From: Gluconobacter cerinus
Lineage (GTDB): Bacteria > Pseudomonadota > Alphaproteobacteria > Acetobacterales > Acetobacteraceae
Assembly: GCF_002723935.1 (NCBI RefSeq)
Contig: NZ_BEWM01000002.1
Location: 186,001-250,000 of the forward strand
DNA length: 64,000 nucleotides
Direction of reading: 5' to 3'
The notes under the pieces: generated by a model
Seen by the model: only the letters and a program-made list of their open reading frames with translations
The model's database searches: none
What the model was told of the DNA's origin: nothing
Part shown: positions 17,491 to 27,283 of the stretch, piece after piece
Position numbering within the stretch: position 1 is the stretch's first letter
How the letters are laid out: the number at the start of each line of letters is the position of its first letter
Made by a program: the position numbers and the translations under genes

Positions 17491-20400
17491 TCAGAAATGA
17501 GCACCGATGTTTAGCTGGAACGACCGTCCCATGATGGCATCGTAATAGCGCGTCATATCGACTGTACCGGGGTACTTGGGGAGTGCACCGGTAATGTTGT
17601 TGATCATGAAGTTGGCATCAATGTTCTTGGTGATCTGATATCCAAACGTCGTGTTGAAATACGCAAAGCCCGGGCGGTTGTTATGCTCGTACGTATAGTC
17701 TGAAACCTGCAGGGCATACTTGGATTTGCCATAGTAAATAGTCTGCCACTGGAAGAAAATCGGGCCACGCGTATAGTTAAAGTCCAGCGTGAACAGATTG
17801 TTCGGAGACTGCGTATCACCATTCAGGAGATATGTGTTGCCAAGATATGTCTGCTGATTGCGCAGGTAGTGAGAGTAGTTTCCACGAAGTTCGATGTTGC
17901 CAGCAGACTGCGGCAAGCCGAGGCGCTGCAGCGGAACATAGTAGTCGATGTTCGCTTGCAGGATCTGCATATGCTGGTTGGCAATGTTGAAATAGCCGGA
18001 CGTGAAGCTCTCAACCTGGTGGTCCGAATCACGCTTGAAGGAGTTGCAGTATGCGTTGTTCGGGTAAGAGCCTGAATCATAGCAGGCATTCATCAGATCG
18101 CCGACACTCAGAGATGTGATCTCATTGTTGACTTTGACATCAACAAAAGAGGCCGTCATGTCGAGGCCACGGACGAAGTGCGGATGGAAATCCAGCGTGC
18201 CTGTGTAGCTGTGAGACGTCTCGTTCTGCAGCTTTGCGTTGCCGCCTGATTTGCCCTGCGCTGTGTAATAATTGATGTTCGAGCTGAAACCGCCCTTGGG
18301 AATTCCTTCCTTTGCGCAATTGGCCGCTCTCGTTGCAGGAGCAGGACCAGAGGTGATGTACTCGATGGAGCAGGGATCTTCTGCTGTATTGTAGGTCGTG
18401 CTCTGGGGTGCAAAAAGCTCAGTCACGGACGGATTACGAACGGACTGGGCATAGTTCCCGGACAGGCCGAAATCCTGCGTTGGCCACCACGCACCACCAA
18501 ACATGTACGTCCAGTAGTTGCCGGTCATGCTGTTGTTAATAAAGCGGCCGTTTGCTGTTGCGGACAGGCTGTAAACGCCCGGGACATGCATGTTCGGGGA
18601 AACAAGCGGAATATCCAGCTCACCAAAGACTTCATGCGTGTGATAGGCGCCCGACGTAATGGGGATGGCGGTTGAGTTGCCGTACTGCTTGTAGGTTCCG
18701 TCCGCCTGCTGCTCACCCTGGAAGAAGCTGCCTGGGTTGAAGTTGTAGCCTTCACGACGATGCTCGTAGCCAAGATCCCAGCGGATATCACCAGCCGGCA
18801 GGTGGGCAACCGTGCTGTGAATTTCTGCCTGAAGATCGCGCTGCGCGTTTGTGTTTTTGCTGTGCGCATCCGAAATGACGTAGTCGCGGGCGGCTGGCGT
18901 CATCTGGTTGTAACCAAACGGGTTCAACGGCGAGCAGGTGGAGCTCCGTGTGACGGCCGTAGAGTTTGTATAGCCTGGAGAGCAGACGATATTGCCGCTG
19001 GCGTCCGTCGTGGCGTTCAGCGCATTGGTCAGGTTCTGGGTGGCAATAGACGGTTCCCAGGTGTCGTTCATGTACTTGCCGTACACACCCTTCACAGACC
19101 ACTCGAAATGACGGCCAACTGTGTCGAAATCACCGTTCAGGCCGCCCTGGAAGCGGAACATCTGCATGGTGGTACGATACATGCCTGCGTCAAGATCCTG
19201 GTTCAGGCGTGACAGATAGAACGTATCTGTCGGCTTTCCTGCTGCCTGAAGAGCATTGACAATCTGTGCACGTACGGCGGGCGTCAGGTAGGGATTGTTC
19301 GTGCTGAGTTTGTACGCACCATTGACGACCGTGTTCGTCTGATAGCTTTGCAGGCTCAGTGGGTCATCGAACTGAGGCGTGTTCCAGGTACCCTGACCAA
19401 CCAGGCTGGAGGCTGTTCCGCGGGCATACCATCCCTGCCATGTTGCATGCAGGTGATCGGTGAAATCATAGTGGCCAAGCGTGGTCAGGTTCAGCTTGTC
19501 GGATGGCGCATAAAGCTGGTTGTAATCCTGCAGCGCGATGCCGTTCCCGCCTGAAGCGCGAAGTCCGTCCTGCACAGCAGAGTTATACGTGATAGGCACG
19601 AGAGACTGGCCGTTAGGGCTGAACATCAGCGCCTGTCCGGCAGCGTTAGGAATAGCGTATCCGGCTTTACCTGCCTTGACTGGAAGCTGACCGTAAACTG
19701 CGCTTGTGGTCGGCAGACCAGTGACTGAGTTCTGCAGGAAACGAACGCCTGGCGTCAGTACGCGGGCATATGGCGTGGTCGAGCCATAAGCAGGTCGAGC
19801 GTAGGTGGTGGACAGGCTGCCTCTTGTATAGGGGCGGTCATTCGCGACCATGCCGCCAGCATTGCGATATTCCACGTCGAAAACGACGCCGCCCTTGCCG
19901 TGGTCAAAGTCTGTGCCAGCCTTGAACGTAATCTTTTCCTGCGGCGCATCCAGCTTCTGCGTCCAGTTACCCTGTGCGTTGAAATCAACACCCTTGAAAT
20001 GATCATCGAGCTGATAGTTCACGACACCCGCAACAGCATCAGCACCATAAGCCGCGCCTGCGCCACCGAGACGGGTATCAACCTTCTTGATCAGGGATGT
20101 CGGAATGGCACTGACATCAACCTGCGAGCCTGAGCCTGCACCATAGTTGGAAGCGGTTGATCCACCCACCATGCGCATGCCGTCAACGAGGGTGAGGGTC
20201 CGCTGTGAGCCAAGGCCCAGAAGAGAAACGAACGACTGGCCAGCACCGAAGCTGCCCTGTGAACCGATAGGGGAGTTGTCACCCACCGTGAAGGCGGTGT
20301 TCTCACGCATCAGGGCAATGCCCATGTCCGTGTAGCCACGGGCACGAAGCTGCGCAGCATCGACGGTTGAGCCAGCCATAACGTTCGTCAGGCGCGTTTG

Positions 20401-20772
20401 GGAAAGACGCGTTCCTGTAACGGTAACGACTTCAGCGGCAGGTGATGTGCCTGGCTGCAGGTTGGCATTCGTAATTGTCTGAACGGGCGCAGACACAGGC
20501 GCAACTGTAACGGGCTTGGCTTGAACCGATGTCTGAGGACGGGCGGACTGCACTGTTGCACGGGGGGCAGCCGCTTTTTTCGCAGAAGACTTGTGAGCGG
20601 CAGAAAGATGCTTCGTCGTCGTCTCTGCACAGGCTTCAGGAACAGGAAGCGCTGTGTAGGAAATACCAGCCAGCAAGGCAATTTTCAAAAAAGTCCGGGA
20701 GGGTTTCAGTGAAAAACCCGGACGGGCCAACGTTGGAAAAGAGGTGTTCATTGCTGGCAGATATCCCTTCAT
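17491..20772 (-). CDS. TonB-dependent outer-membrane receptor (large)
   Basis: An outer-membrane beta-barrel importer of about 1093 residues with a plug domain. After the signal peptide (cut near EACAE) comes an Ala/Lys/Pro/Val-rich linker of about 70 residues, then a TonB-box-like EVVTVTGTR and the plug (LVDGMRMVGG, YGADAVAGVVNYQL). The barrel ends in LNIGAHF with the terminal aromatic residue. Among three possible starts, ATG at 20772 with GAGA upstream is used. ATG at 20748 and TTG at 20784 are alternatives. The substrate is not deducible. Confidence 0.9.
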   Translation of the reverse strand: MKGYLPAMNTSFPTLARPGFSLKPSRTFLKIALLAGISYTALPVPEACAETTTKHLSAAHKSSAKKAAAPRATVQSARPQTSVQAKPVTVAPVSAPVQTITNANLQPGTSPAAEVVTVTGTRLSQTRLTNVMAGSTVDAAQLRARGYTDMGIALMRENTAFTVGDNSPIGSQGSFGAGQSFVSLLGLGSQRTLTLVDGMRMVGGSTASNYGAGSGSQVDVSAIPTSLIKKVDTRLGGAGAAYGADAVAGVVNYQLDDHFKGVDFNAQGNWTQKLDAPQEKITFKAGTDFDHGKGGVVFDVEYRNAGGMVANDRPYTRGSLSTTYARPAYGSTTPYARVLTPGVRFLQNSVTGLPTTSAVYGQLPVKAGKAGYAIPNAAGQALMFSPNGQSLVPITYNSAVQDGLRASGGNGIALQDYNQLYAPSDKLNLTTLGHYDFTDHLHATWQGWYARGTASSLVGQGTWNTPQFDDPLSLQSYQTNTVVNGAYKLSTNNPYLTPAVRAQIVNALQAAGKPTDTFYLSRLNQDLDAGMYRTTMQMFRFQGGLNGDFDTVGRHFEWSVKGVYGKYMNDTWEPSIATQNLTNALNATTDASGNIVCSPGYTNSTAVTRSSTCSPLNPFGYNQMTPAARDYVISDAHSKNTNAQRDLQAEIHSTVAHLPAGDIRWDLGYEHRREGYNFNPGSFFQGEQQADGTYKQYGNSTAIPITSGAYHTHEVFGELDIPLVSPNMHVPGVYSLSATANGRFINNSMTGNYWTYMFGGAWWPTQDFGLSGNYAQSVRNPSVTELFAPQSTTYNTAEDPCSIEYITSGPAPATRAANCAKEGIPKGGFSSNINYYTAQGKSGGNAKLQNETSHSYTGTLDFHPHFVRGLDMTASFVDVKVNNEITSLSVGDLMNACYDSGSYPNNAYCNSFKRDSDHQVESFTSGYFNIANQHMQILQANIDYYVPLQRLGLPQSAGNIELRGNYSHYLRNQQTYLGNTYLLNGDTQSPNNLFTLDFNYTRGPIFFQWQTIYYGKSKYALQVSDYTYEHNNRPGFAYFNTTFGYQITKNIDANFMINNITGALPKYPGTVDMTRYYDAIMGRSFQLNIGAHF

Positions 20773-21057
20773 TTCATGTCTCAATGTATCTTCGATTACA
20801 AAACTGAAAGGAAATGTCTCCTGTGCGCAATGGTAACAATGCGATTTTGGAGTGAGATTTTCTTGGTGTGTCCATTACAACACATTTATTTCAAATTATG
20901 TATTTAACGAAAATTGGTCTTATCTGTTATCGGATACCGAACACTTTAAAAAAACCGATTTTGTCTACGGTATTTTCCTTTCATTTTTTAAAAGTGACGA
21001 TTGAGAAAAATTCAATACCGATCGAATAGGAAAAGACGGTACAGTTGGCAGGAGGTT
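20773..21057. other. AT-rich leader upstream of the TonB receptor
   Basis: This stretch has no credible gene. It is clearly more AT-rich than its surroundings and probably holds the promoter of the receptor gene. No hairpin terminator for the cupin gene and no confident operator were seen. Confidence 0.5.
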
Positions 21058-21576
21058 TTATTTGAACCGGCATGGCTGATCTGTGGTCGGCTGTTCATTA
21101 GTCTGAATGACCATGAGTGTCACAGCATCATCGCCGACATTTCCTGCAAAATGTCCGATGTGACCTTGTGAGTCCTTACGGCTCATTTGGTCTTCACCCA
21201 AGGAAACATCCCCCGGTCCCATCTCGACACGTGTTCCGTCCATTGCGGTGACGTACCATGTGCCTTTGAGGGGAATGATCCACTGGACTTTCGGGTCAGG
21301 GTGCCAGCTTCCATCCCAATGTGGGGGTTGCACGGTGGAGATGATTTGAGCCTGTCCGCTCTTGAGGCGGTCCTGCCATTGCGGGCCTGCCGGCTTGGAC
21401 ATGGTTTTCAGAATGTAATTGTGAAACGGACAGCGCGTCATATGGCTGACGCCATTATGGTCCGTCCAGTTGTGCCAGTAATATGCTCTGGGAGGTGCAG
21501 GATCTGCAGCTTCAGCCGCGTGATAAAATGCGGTAACGCCAAGAGCGAAAGCAAAAAGCAGAGAGATAGGGCGCAT
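21058..21576 (-). CDS. Exported cupin-domain protein
   Basis: A 172-residue protein with a signal peptide (MRPISLLFAFALGVTAFYHA, cut near AEA-ADP). The body is a single small beta-barrel: WIIPLKGTWYVTAMDGTRVEMGPGDVSLGEDQ resembles the cupin motifs, and GHIGHFAGNVGDDAVTLMV forms the second. It is probably periplasmic and of unknown ligand. It lies four bases after the VOC gene on the same strand, so the two are likely cotranscribed. Confidence 0.75.
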   Translation of the reverse strand: MRPISLLFAFALGVTAFYHAAEAADPAPPRAYYWHNWTDHNGVSHMTRCPFHNYILKTMSKPAGPQWQDRLKSGQAQIISTVQPPHWDGSWHPDPKVQWIIPLKGTWYVTAMDGTRVEMGPGDVSLGEDQMSRKDSQGHIGHFAGNVGDDAVTLMVIQTNEQPTTDQPCRFK

Positions 21577-21579
21577 GGC

Positions 21580-22143
21580 TTATTGTTCCTCATGTCGTGC
21601 TGGGGGCTGATAGCGAGGCTTTGGGGCGATATCGTCAAAGCGGCTGCGTGAGGGTGTGGACAGAAGCTCGATAATCATGCCCCAAGGCGCACGGCCGTAG
21701 CAGAACATGTTACCAGGGCCAGCTTCGAGAGAAGGCTGCCCCTGTGGCTCTGTCAGAAGCACGCCACCCGCTTTGGTGAAGCGGGTGCAGGCCGCATGAA
21801 TATCGTCAACATAGACGGCAAAGTGCTGTACGCCGAAGTCACAGGCGCGTACGGCAGGTCTCTGGTCTGGGCCATGAATTTCAAAGAGTTCGAGCCCGGG
21901 CCCATGCCCCAGAGACATCATACACATCTCCCAGACCACACTGCCGGTTGGCAGCCCGAGTATCTTCTCTGTCTGCGGACCCTGTTGGGGTTGGGTGTGG
22001 GTAACGTTGCGGTATAGCGCAACAGCACCCAGTGCGGCTTCGAGAAAGCGGATGGCAAGGTTGATGTCGGGTACAGTCATACCGACATGGTCGATACCTC
22101 GCGGAAGTCCTGAATGGTCTGCACTCACGGAGAGATCCTTCAT
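21580..22143 (-). CDS. VOC family (glyoxalase/bleomycin resistance-like) protein
   Basis: A 187-residue protein with the vicinal-oxygen-chelate fold: GIDHVGMTVPDINLAIRFLEAALGA at the start (metal His), GLELFEIHGPD (metal Glu) in the middle, and HFAVYVDDIHAACTRF plus MIIELLS in the second half. The reaction is unknown. It could be a dioxygenase, an isomerase or a binding protein. It is tightly linked to the exported cupin gene, suggesting a joint role. Confidence 0.85.
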   Translation of the reverse strand: MKDLSVSADHSGLPRGIDHVGMTVPDINLAIRFLEAALGAVALYRNVTHTQPQQGPQTEKILGLPTGSVVWEMCMMSLGHGPGLELFEIHGPDQRPAVRACDFGVQHFAVYVDDIHAACTRFTKAGGVLLTEPQGQPSLEAGPGNMFCYGRAPWGMIIELLSTPSRSRFDDIAPKPRYQPPARHEEQ

Positions 22144-22219
22144 GGTTATGAAGGTCTCAACCTGTGAGTGGAGAAACGGTTGCGGTCAGTCGTTCACATT
22201 AGTGACGAACTATGTCTAC

Positions 22220-24808
22220 TTAGGCTTCGTCGATCGGACGTTTCGGGAGAAGCGCCGGTACGAAGAAGAGTGTGCAGATCAGTGTGCAGCCCAAAGACAT
22301 GAGAAGCAGACGGCCCATGCTCGCAGTGCCCGGATGAGCGGATGTTGCCAGCGATCCAAAGGCCGTTGCTGTCGTCAGGGCAGAAAATAGAACAGCGCGC
22401 GCGGTCGGAGAGGTTAGCGGCCCCTTGATGCCTTCGCGCCAGTTCATCACGAAATAGATATTGAAAGACACGCCAACCCCGAGAAGCAGGGGAAGAGCAA
22501 TGATGTTAGCGTAGTTCAGTGTTTCTGGAACCGTGACAATCAGGATGACAGTCAGGAGAGCCGACAGCAGGAGCGGCGCCATAACAAGAGCTGCATCCAG
22601 AATGCGGCGAAGCACCACCAGAAGAATGATGCCGATCATAATCAGAGCCGAAATGGCGGCAATCGTGAAAGCATGAACGATGGTGTTCGCGCTTTCGGTG
22701 ATCTCCATGGCTGGCCCACTGATATCCGGATTGACCGAACGCAACTGGGACACAAACCGGTGCATGACGGGCGTCTCGGAAATCTGTCCCTTGGGATGGA
22801 TCGTCAGGCGCTGGCGACCATCAGGAAGTGCATAATCCTTCCGGATGTCATCTGGGATATTGTCGATCGTGATGGGCTTCGGCTGAAGCGCCGTGCGGAG
22901 CATGGAGAGCTGATCCGGCAAAAAGCGTGTCAGGGCATGGCTGGCATTGACCAGTGTTGCGTCAGGGGCTGTCGAGAGCGTGTTGAGAGCCTGGCGGATT
23001 TTCTCAAGTGGTGCAGGAAGCTGATCTTTCACGCTGTCCAGTTTGGCTGCTGCTGCGAGTGCGGATGCACGAATGGCCGCTGCGTCTGGTGCAGGCGAGG
23101 GGGTCTGAACAGTAATCGTCGGGAGAAGGATGGAAGCCGTGTCCTCGATCATAGCCAGTTTGTCGGTCTGATCGTCCGGGACGAGCGCTCCCAGCCACAG
23201 CACATCATGGACGCTCGACAGCTTGGAGAAAGCCGCTGCGTTCTTTGCCGCATCCTGAACATTCGGGACCAGAAGCTGAGCAAAATATGGTGTGGTAAGA
23301 GGGTTATCTTCCAGAAGGTGGAGAGCGTGCATGCCCTCTGTATTTGGGTTCTTCGTATGAAGAGGATCTGCATCGAACTTCAGCAGCGGCATCAGGGCAA
23401 CGCCCACGACACCGAGAAGGGCGAACACGCCCACGACCTTTCTGCGCTTGTGACGCAGCATGTGATCGACTGGCGCCATGAACGTGAAGCCCGGTTCCCC
23501 TTTCCCAAGCTTCGCCCGGAAGAGCGTCAGCAGGGCCGGGAGCAGTGTCATGGTGCACAGGAAGGCAATCAGCATCCCGAAGCCAGCAATCAGGCCTAAC
23601 TGAGCAACACCGATGAAGCTTGTCGGGGTGAAGGCCAGAAAGCCCGCAGCCGTTGCAAGCGACGCGACCAGAATCTGGGCACCGCTTTCCTGTCCGGTAA
23701 GAACGAGGGCGTCATGCAGAGACGGCATGGAACCATCTTCGTTGCGCTGTCCCCGGAAGCGTACGCTGTACTGAATGGCAAAATCCACCGCGATGCCCAC
23801 GAACAGGATCGCGAACGCCACCGAGATGAGATTGAGTTCCTTCACGCTAAGCGCAGCAAAGCCGGTCGTCAGCAGAAGGCCTGAAATCAGTGTCAGCAGA
23901 ATGGGGACAATGACACGGATCGAATGCACGGCCAGAATCAGCCAGAGTGCGACCAGAACCAGCGAAACGACCAGACCGAGCACCATGCCGTGCGCAACGG
24001 TCGAAAACTCTTCGTCGTTCAGCTTGACCTCACCGGTGATGCTGCCCGTGGCCTGCCCGGATTTTACGAACTCAAGGTTATCGATAGCCTTGCGCATCGC
24101 CGTCGTGGCGCCTTCGCCAGGCTGAAGAGAGCTGTAATCCAGCTTGGGCTTCGTGACGACAAATTCGTAACGGCTACCCAGTTCGGCCAGACGACCAACG
24201 AGAAGATTTTGCCAGGACAAATCCTGAGGGTGGCCAGCTGCGGCTTTGGTCAAAGAGTCCGCAAAGCCGTCCAGAGCACCGTTGAAGCCACTGGGAATGC
24301 CTTGTCCTGCTTGAATGCCGTCTCCGATCAGGCCAAGAGCCCCGAATAGACCTCGGGCAGAAGGATCTGCTGCCAGGGTTCCAAGAAAGGGCTGAGCAGA
24401 GACAATGGAATCCAGAAGGGGTTCGAGGTCCTTCTTGTCCAAAAACAGGAAGCCGTGACTGTTGTAGAAGGGGTTGTCGCCGGGCAGGCTGACCATTTCG
24501 AAGTGCTCATGGTCTTTGCTGAGTTCGGCAGCAAGTGCCCGTGCCGTGGCTCGACCCTGTTCCGGGATGCGGCTGTCGATGATGGCAACGAGCTGATTGT
24601 CATCCTGCGGGAAGAGACGGTTCATCTCGTCCGTCCGCTGTTTCCACGGCAAGTCGCTGGCAAACATCTTGCCGGTATCAGTTGTCACACTGAGGCGCGT
24701 GATACTCAGTGCGACACATCCCGCACAGAGGAGCGCAAACAGAACCACCACCAGTGGCGCACGACGTGCACAGGCGGCATTCAGCCGGCCGATCAGATCC
24801 GAAAACAT
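22220..24808 (-). CDS. hpnN: Hopanoid transporter HpnN (RND superfamily)
   Basis: An 862-residue inner-membrane RND protein that moves hopanoids toward the outer membrane. It has two halves, each with one helix, a large periplasmic loop and a five-helix bundle (first bundle with FVGIAVDFAIQYSVRFRG, second with LPLLLGVGVSFNIYFVMNW). The length matches HpnN rather than drug-type RND pumps. ATG at 24808 (MFSDLIGRLNAAC) is chosen; a longer frame to 24880 overlaps the divergent gene's start. No other hopanoid genes are next to it. Confidence 0.9.
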   Translation of the reverse strand: MFSDLIGRLNAACARRAPLVVVLFALLCAGCVALSITRLSVTTDTGKMFASDLPWKQRTDEMNRLFPQDDNQLVAIIDSRIPEQGRATARALAAELSKDHEHFEMVSLPGDNPFYNSHGFLFLDKKDLEPLLDSIVSAQPFLGTLAADPSARGLFGALGLIGDGIQAGQGIPSGFNGALDGFADSLTKAAAGHPQDLSWQNLLVGRLAELGSRYEFVVTKPKLDYSSLQPGEGATTAMRKAIDNLEFVKSGQATGSITGEVKLNDEEFSTVAHGMVLGLVVSLVLVALWLILAVHSIRVIVPILLTLISGLLLTTGFAALSVKELNLISVAFAILFVGIAVDFAIQYSVRFRGQRNEDGSMPSLHDALVLTGQESGAQILVASLATAAGFLAFTPTSFIGVAQLGLIAGFGMLIAFLCTMTLLPALLTLFRAKLGKGEPGFTFMAPVDHMLRHKRRKVVGVFALLGVVGVALMPLLKFDADPLHTKNPNTEGMHALHLLEDNPLTTPYFAQLLVPNVQDAAKNAAAFSKLSSVHDVLWLGALVPDDQTDKLAMIEDTASILLPTITVQTPSPAPDAAAIRASALAAAAKLDSVKDQLPAPLEKIRQALNTLSTAPDATLVNASHALTRFLPDQLSMLRTALQPKPITIDNIPDDIRKDYALPDGRQRLTIHPKGQISETPVMHRFVSQLRSVNPDISGPAMEITESANTIVHAFTIAAISALIMIGIILLVVLRRILDAALVMAPLLLSALLTVILIVTVPETLNYANIIALPLLLGVGVSFNIYFVMNWREGIKGPLTSPTARAVLFSALTTATAFGSLATSAHPGTASMGRLLLMSLGCTLICTLFFVPALLPKRPIDEA

Positions 24809-24879
24809 GGGGCCTACCCTTAACAGAACGGGCAGCATTTCCCTACCCCAACCTGACATTTCCGCCATCATGGGGCACA

Positions 24880-25479
24880 ATGGAAGCCATGACGTGGACT
24901 CTCGATGGCTTGGCTGAACATGAAAGTGTGATCAAGGGCAGCACTTTCCTTGCGCGCGCGGCCCCTGTTGCAGATGAAGCCGCAGCACTGGCGTTCTTTG
25001 CTGAGGTTGCTGTCCCGGACGCGACTCATAATTGCTGGGCCTTCCGGACGGGTCAAAGATACCGTGCCAGCGATGATGGAGAACCCTCCGGAACAGCAGG
25101 GCGCCCGATCCTTTCTGCGATTGAGGGGCAGGATTTCGACAATGTGATGGTTGTCGTCACCCGGTGGTTCGGTGGTGTAAAATTGGGGGCCGGTGGGCTT
25201 GTTCGGGCATATGGCGGTGCGGCTGCGGCCTGTCTGCGAGAGGCGGCCAAAATCGAGCGGATCGAAACCCTGCCCCTGCGGTTTCATTGCCCATTCTCGG
25301 TTTATGCGCAGGTTGAAGCCAAACTTCCGGGGTGGCGGGCAGAAAAGACACTGTGTGACTTTGATGCAGAAGGTGCGTGGTTGACGGTCGCTGTGCCTGT
25401 TGAAGAGGCAGACATGATCACGGAATACCTGCGAGACCTGACACGTGGTCAGATGGCCATCTCTCGCCCGGATCTATAA
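24880..25479 (+). CDS. YigZ/IMPACT family protein
   Basis: A 199-residue UPF0029 protein. The N-terminal IMPACT domain shows KGSTFLARAAPV, THNCWAFR, SDDGEPSGTAGRPIL and VVTRWFGGVKLGAGGLVRAY, and a short C-terminal domain follows. Homologues are linked to translation control, but the bacterial role is unsettled. ATG at 24880 has GGGG six bases upstream, better than ATG at 24889. The far upstream extension lies antisense to hpnN and is not used. Confidence 0.88.
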   Translation: MEAMTWTLDGLAEHESVIKGSTFLARAAPVADEAAALAFFAEVAVPDATHNCWAFRTGQRYRASDDGEPSGTAGRPILSAIEGQDFDNVMVVVTRWFGGVKLGAGGLVRAYGGAAAACLREAAKIERIETLPLRFHCPFSVYAQVEAKLPGWRAEKTLCDFDAEGAWLTVAVPVEEADMITEYLRDLTRGQMAISRPDL

Positions 25480-25581
25480 ACAACTAAATAAAAAAGTTAT
25501 AAATAAAATCTCTCTTTACATACTGTGTAATATGAGGCTCACTCGTTTTCGTTGCCTCTTCATGTCAAATTGTGGTTCTCG

Positions 25582-27276
25582 ATGCTTCTTTCTGTCGTCT
25601 CTTTCCGTCATGAAAGAAGCCTCATTGCCGGAGTGCTTCTTTTGACGGTCAACCTGGGTCATCACGCAGGTGCCCAGACCGTTCCTTTGAAAGCCAGTCC
25701 GATTGAGTCCCCTCCAACAGAGGAGGAGTGGATCAAGGTTCCTTCCACCGAGCGACCGATCATCCAGGATTATCCCCATGCCGGCGTGGTCGGCCAGCCA
25801 CGGCGAATCACTGCCAAGCAGAACCGTGCACCGAATGGTCATCAGGGGCCGTGGGGTGATTTCAACTACGGAAACGGCGAAGCGGCGGGGTTTGGCCCCG
25901 TGGGTCGCTACGGCGCAGCGGCCTGGGCGGAGGACTGGAGCTATCTGCGAGACAAAAGCAAGCGTACGGACTTTTTTGATCCACTCAAATTCATCGCCCT
26001 GAACAATAGCCGCACGATCTGGCTGACCCTGTCGGGAGAATCGCGGTTACGAAACTGGTATGAGGAAGCGCCATTTCTGGGGCGCAGTGGAAAAGCCCAG
26101 TCAGGCCGCTTCGGCATCCGAAATCTGATCGGGGCAGACTTGCATCTGGGTGAGCACGTGCGTTTTTTCGGTCAGCTCATCAATGCGGATGCAGGCGGTT
26201 GGAAGGGGTTCGGGTATGGGTCGACATATCGCAAGAGGCTGGACCTGCAACAGGGTTTCGTCGAACTGAAGGCCAAAGTCGCCGGCGCACAAACAGGCTT
26301 TATGTTTGGACGCCAGCAGTTCCTCGATGCTCCGTCCTACATGTTGTACAATCGTGAAACTCCAAACGTTCCCCTGTCTTGGAATGGTGGCCGGTTTTAC
26401 GCCCTCTGGCCCCGGATCCGAGTGGACGCATACGATTTCGTTCAGACGAAAACAGACAGTCCTCTCATGTTCCACAACACCGAGGATTATGGGACGCGCC
26501 TTTATGGTGGAAACACCACGATGATCGTTCCAGCATTTTCCGTTGGTGGCGAGCGCGTTCACTCGTTTCTGGACCTGTTTTATATCCGATACAGATACAG
26601 CAGCGGCCTGTCTGCCGTTCCGACAGCAGCGCGCGTTCTTAAAGGGACATCCTCCCGCGGTAATCTGGGGTTTCGCTGGTATGGAACATCCGCCTCCGTC
26701 GAATACTCGGTGGGGGCACTCTACCAGAACGGAACATTCCAATACGCCGGGACAGAGCGGAAAAGCAGCGTTCGTGCCTGGGCCGTCAACACGATCATAG
26801 GTTACAGGCATACACCTTCTCCCTTGCATCCCTTCTTGGGTGTGCAGGCAGATATTTATTCCGGTGGGTCGGATGGTCAGAATGGAACGGTGCGCACTTA
26901 CATGGCGCCGTTTAATCCACAGACCAACTATCTGGATACGACGACCTATATTTCACCGTCCAATCTGGTGAGCCTGTCGCCGGTTGTCAGCATCACACCC
27001 TGGAAGGGCTTTGCGTCCCTGCGTCTGAAGGCACCGTTTATGTGGCGGGAAAACGCAAACGGAGCGATCTGGAGTTCATCCGGCCCATACACATTCGCTC
27101 ATGCTTATCGGGGAGGATATGTGGGCGTCGTACCGCAGGCTTCGCTGACGCTTCAGATCAACCATCATCTGACCTGGCAGATCTATGGAGCGCGGTTCAT
27201 GGCGTCACAGAGTTTGCGCAAAGCGGGCGCGCAAAGTGGCAGCTATGCGCAGTCAAACGTGACATTCAGGTTCTAG
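25582..27276 (+). CDS. AlgE-like (alginate export family) outer-membrane porin
   Basis: A 564-residue outer-membrane beta-barrel protein with a signal peptide (cut near HHAGA-QTV). TIWLTLSGESRLRNWYEEAPF, GADLHLGEHVRFFGQLINAD and FGRQQFLDAPSYML are typical of the alginate-export porin family, and the protein ends in VTFRF with the terminal Phe. ATG at 25582 is preferred; a TTG-type start at 25552 is possible. An AT-rich leader precedes it. There are no alginate or exopolysaccharide synthesis genes nearby, so the solute is unknown. Confidence 0.82.
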   Translation: MLLSVVSFRHERSLIAGVLLLTVNLGHHAGAQTVPLKASPIESPPTEEEWIKVPSTERPIIQDYPHAGVVGQPRRITAKQNRAPNGHQGPWGDFNYGNGEAAGFGPVGRYGAAAWAEDWSYLRDKSKRTDFFDPLKFIALNNSRTIWLTLSGESRLRNWYEEAPFLGRSGKAQSGRFGIRNLIGADLHLGEHVRFFGQLINADAGGWKGFGYGSTYRKRLDLQQGFVELKAKVAGAQTGFMFGRQQFLDAPSYMLYNRETPNVPLSWNGGRFYALWPRIRVDAYDFVQTKTDSPLMFHNTEDYGTRLYGGNTTMIVPAFSVGGERVHSFLDLFYIRYRYSSGLSAVPTAARVLKGTSSRGNLGFRWYGTSASVEYSVGALYQNGTFQYAGTERKSSVRAWAVNTIIGYRHTPSPLHPFLGVQADIYSGGSDGQNGTVRTYMAPFNPQTNYLDTTTYISPSNLVSLSPVVSITPWKGFASLRLKAPFMWRENANGAIWSSSGPYTFAHAYRGGYVGVVPQASLTLQINHHLTWQIYGARFMASQSLRKAGAQSGSYAQSNVTFRF

Positions 27277-27283
27277 AAAATTA

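Noticed and set aside
20773-21057. Possible horizontally acquired or regulatory island due to low GC
   Set aside because: It is only about 285 bases with no repeats, integrase or gene, so an ordinary AT-rich promoter region is enough to explain it.
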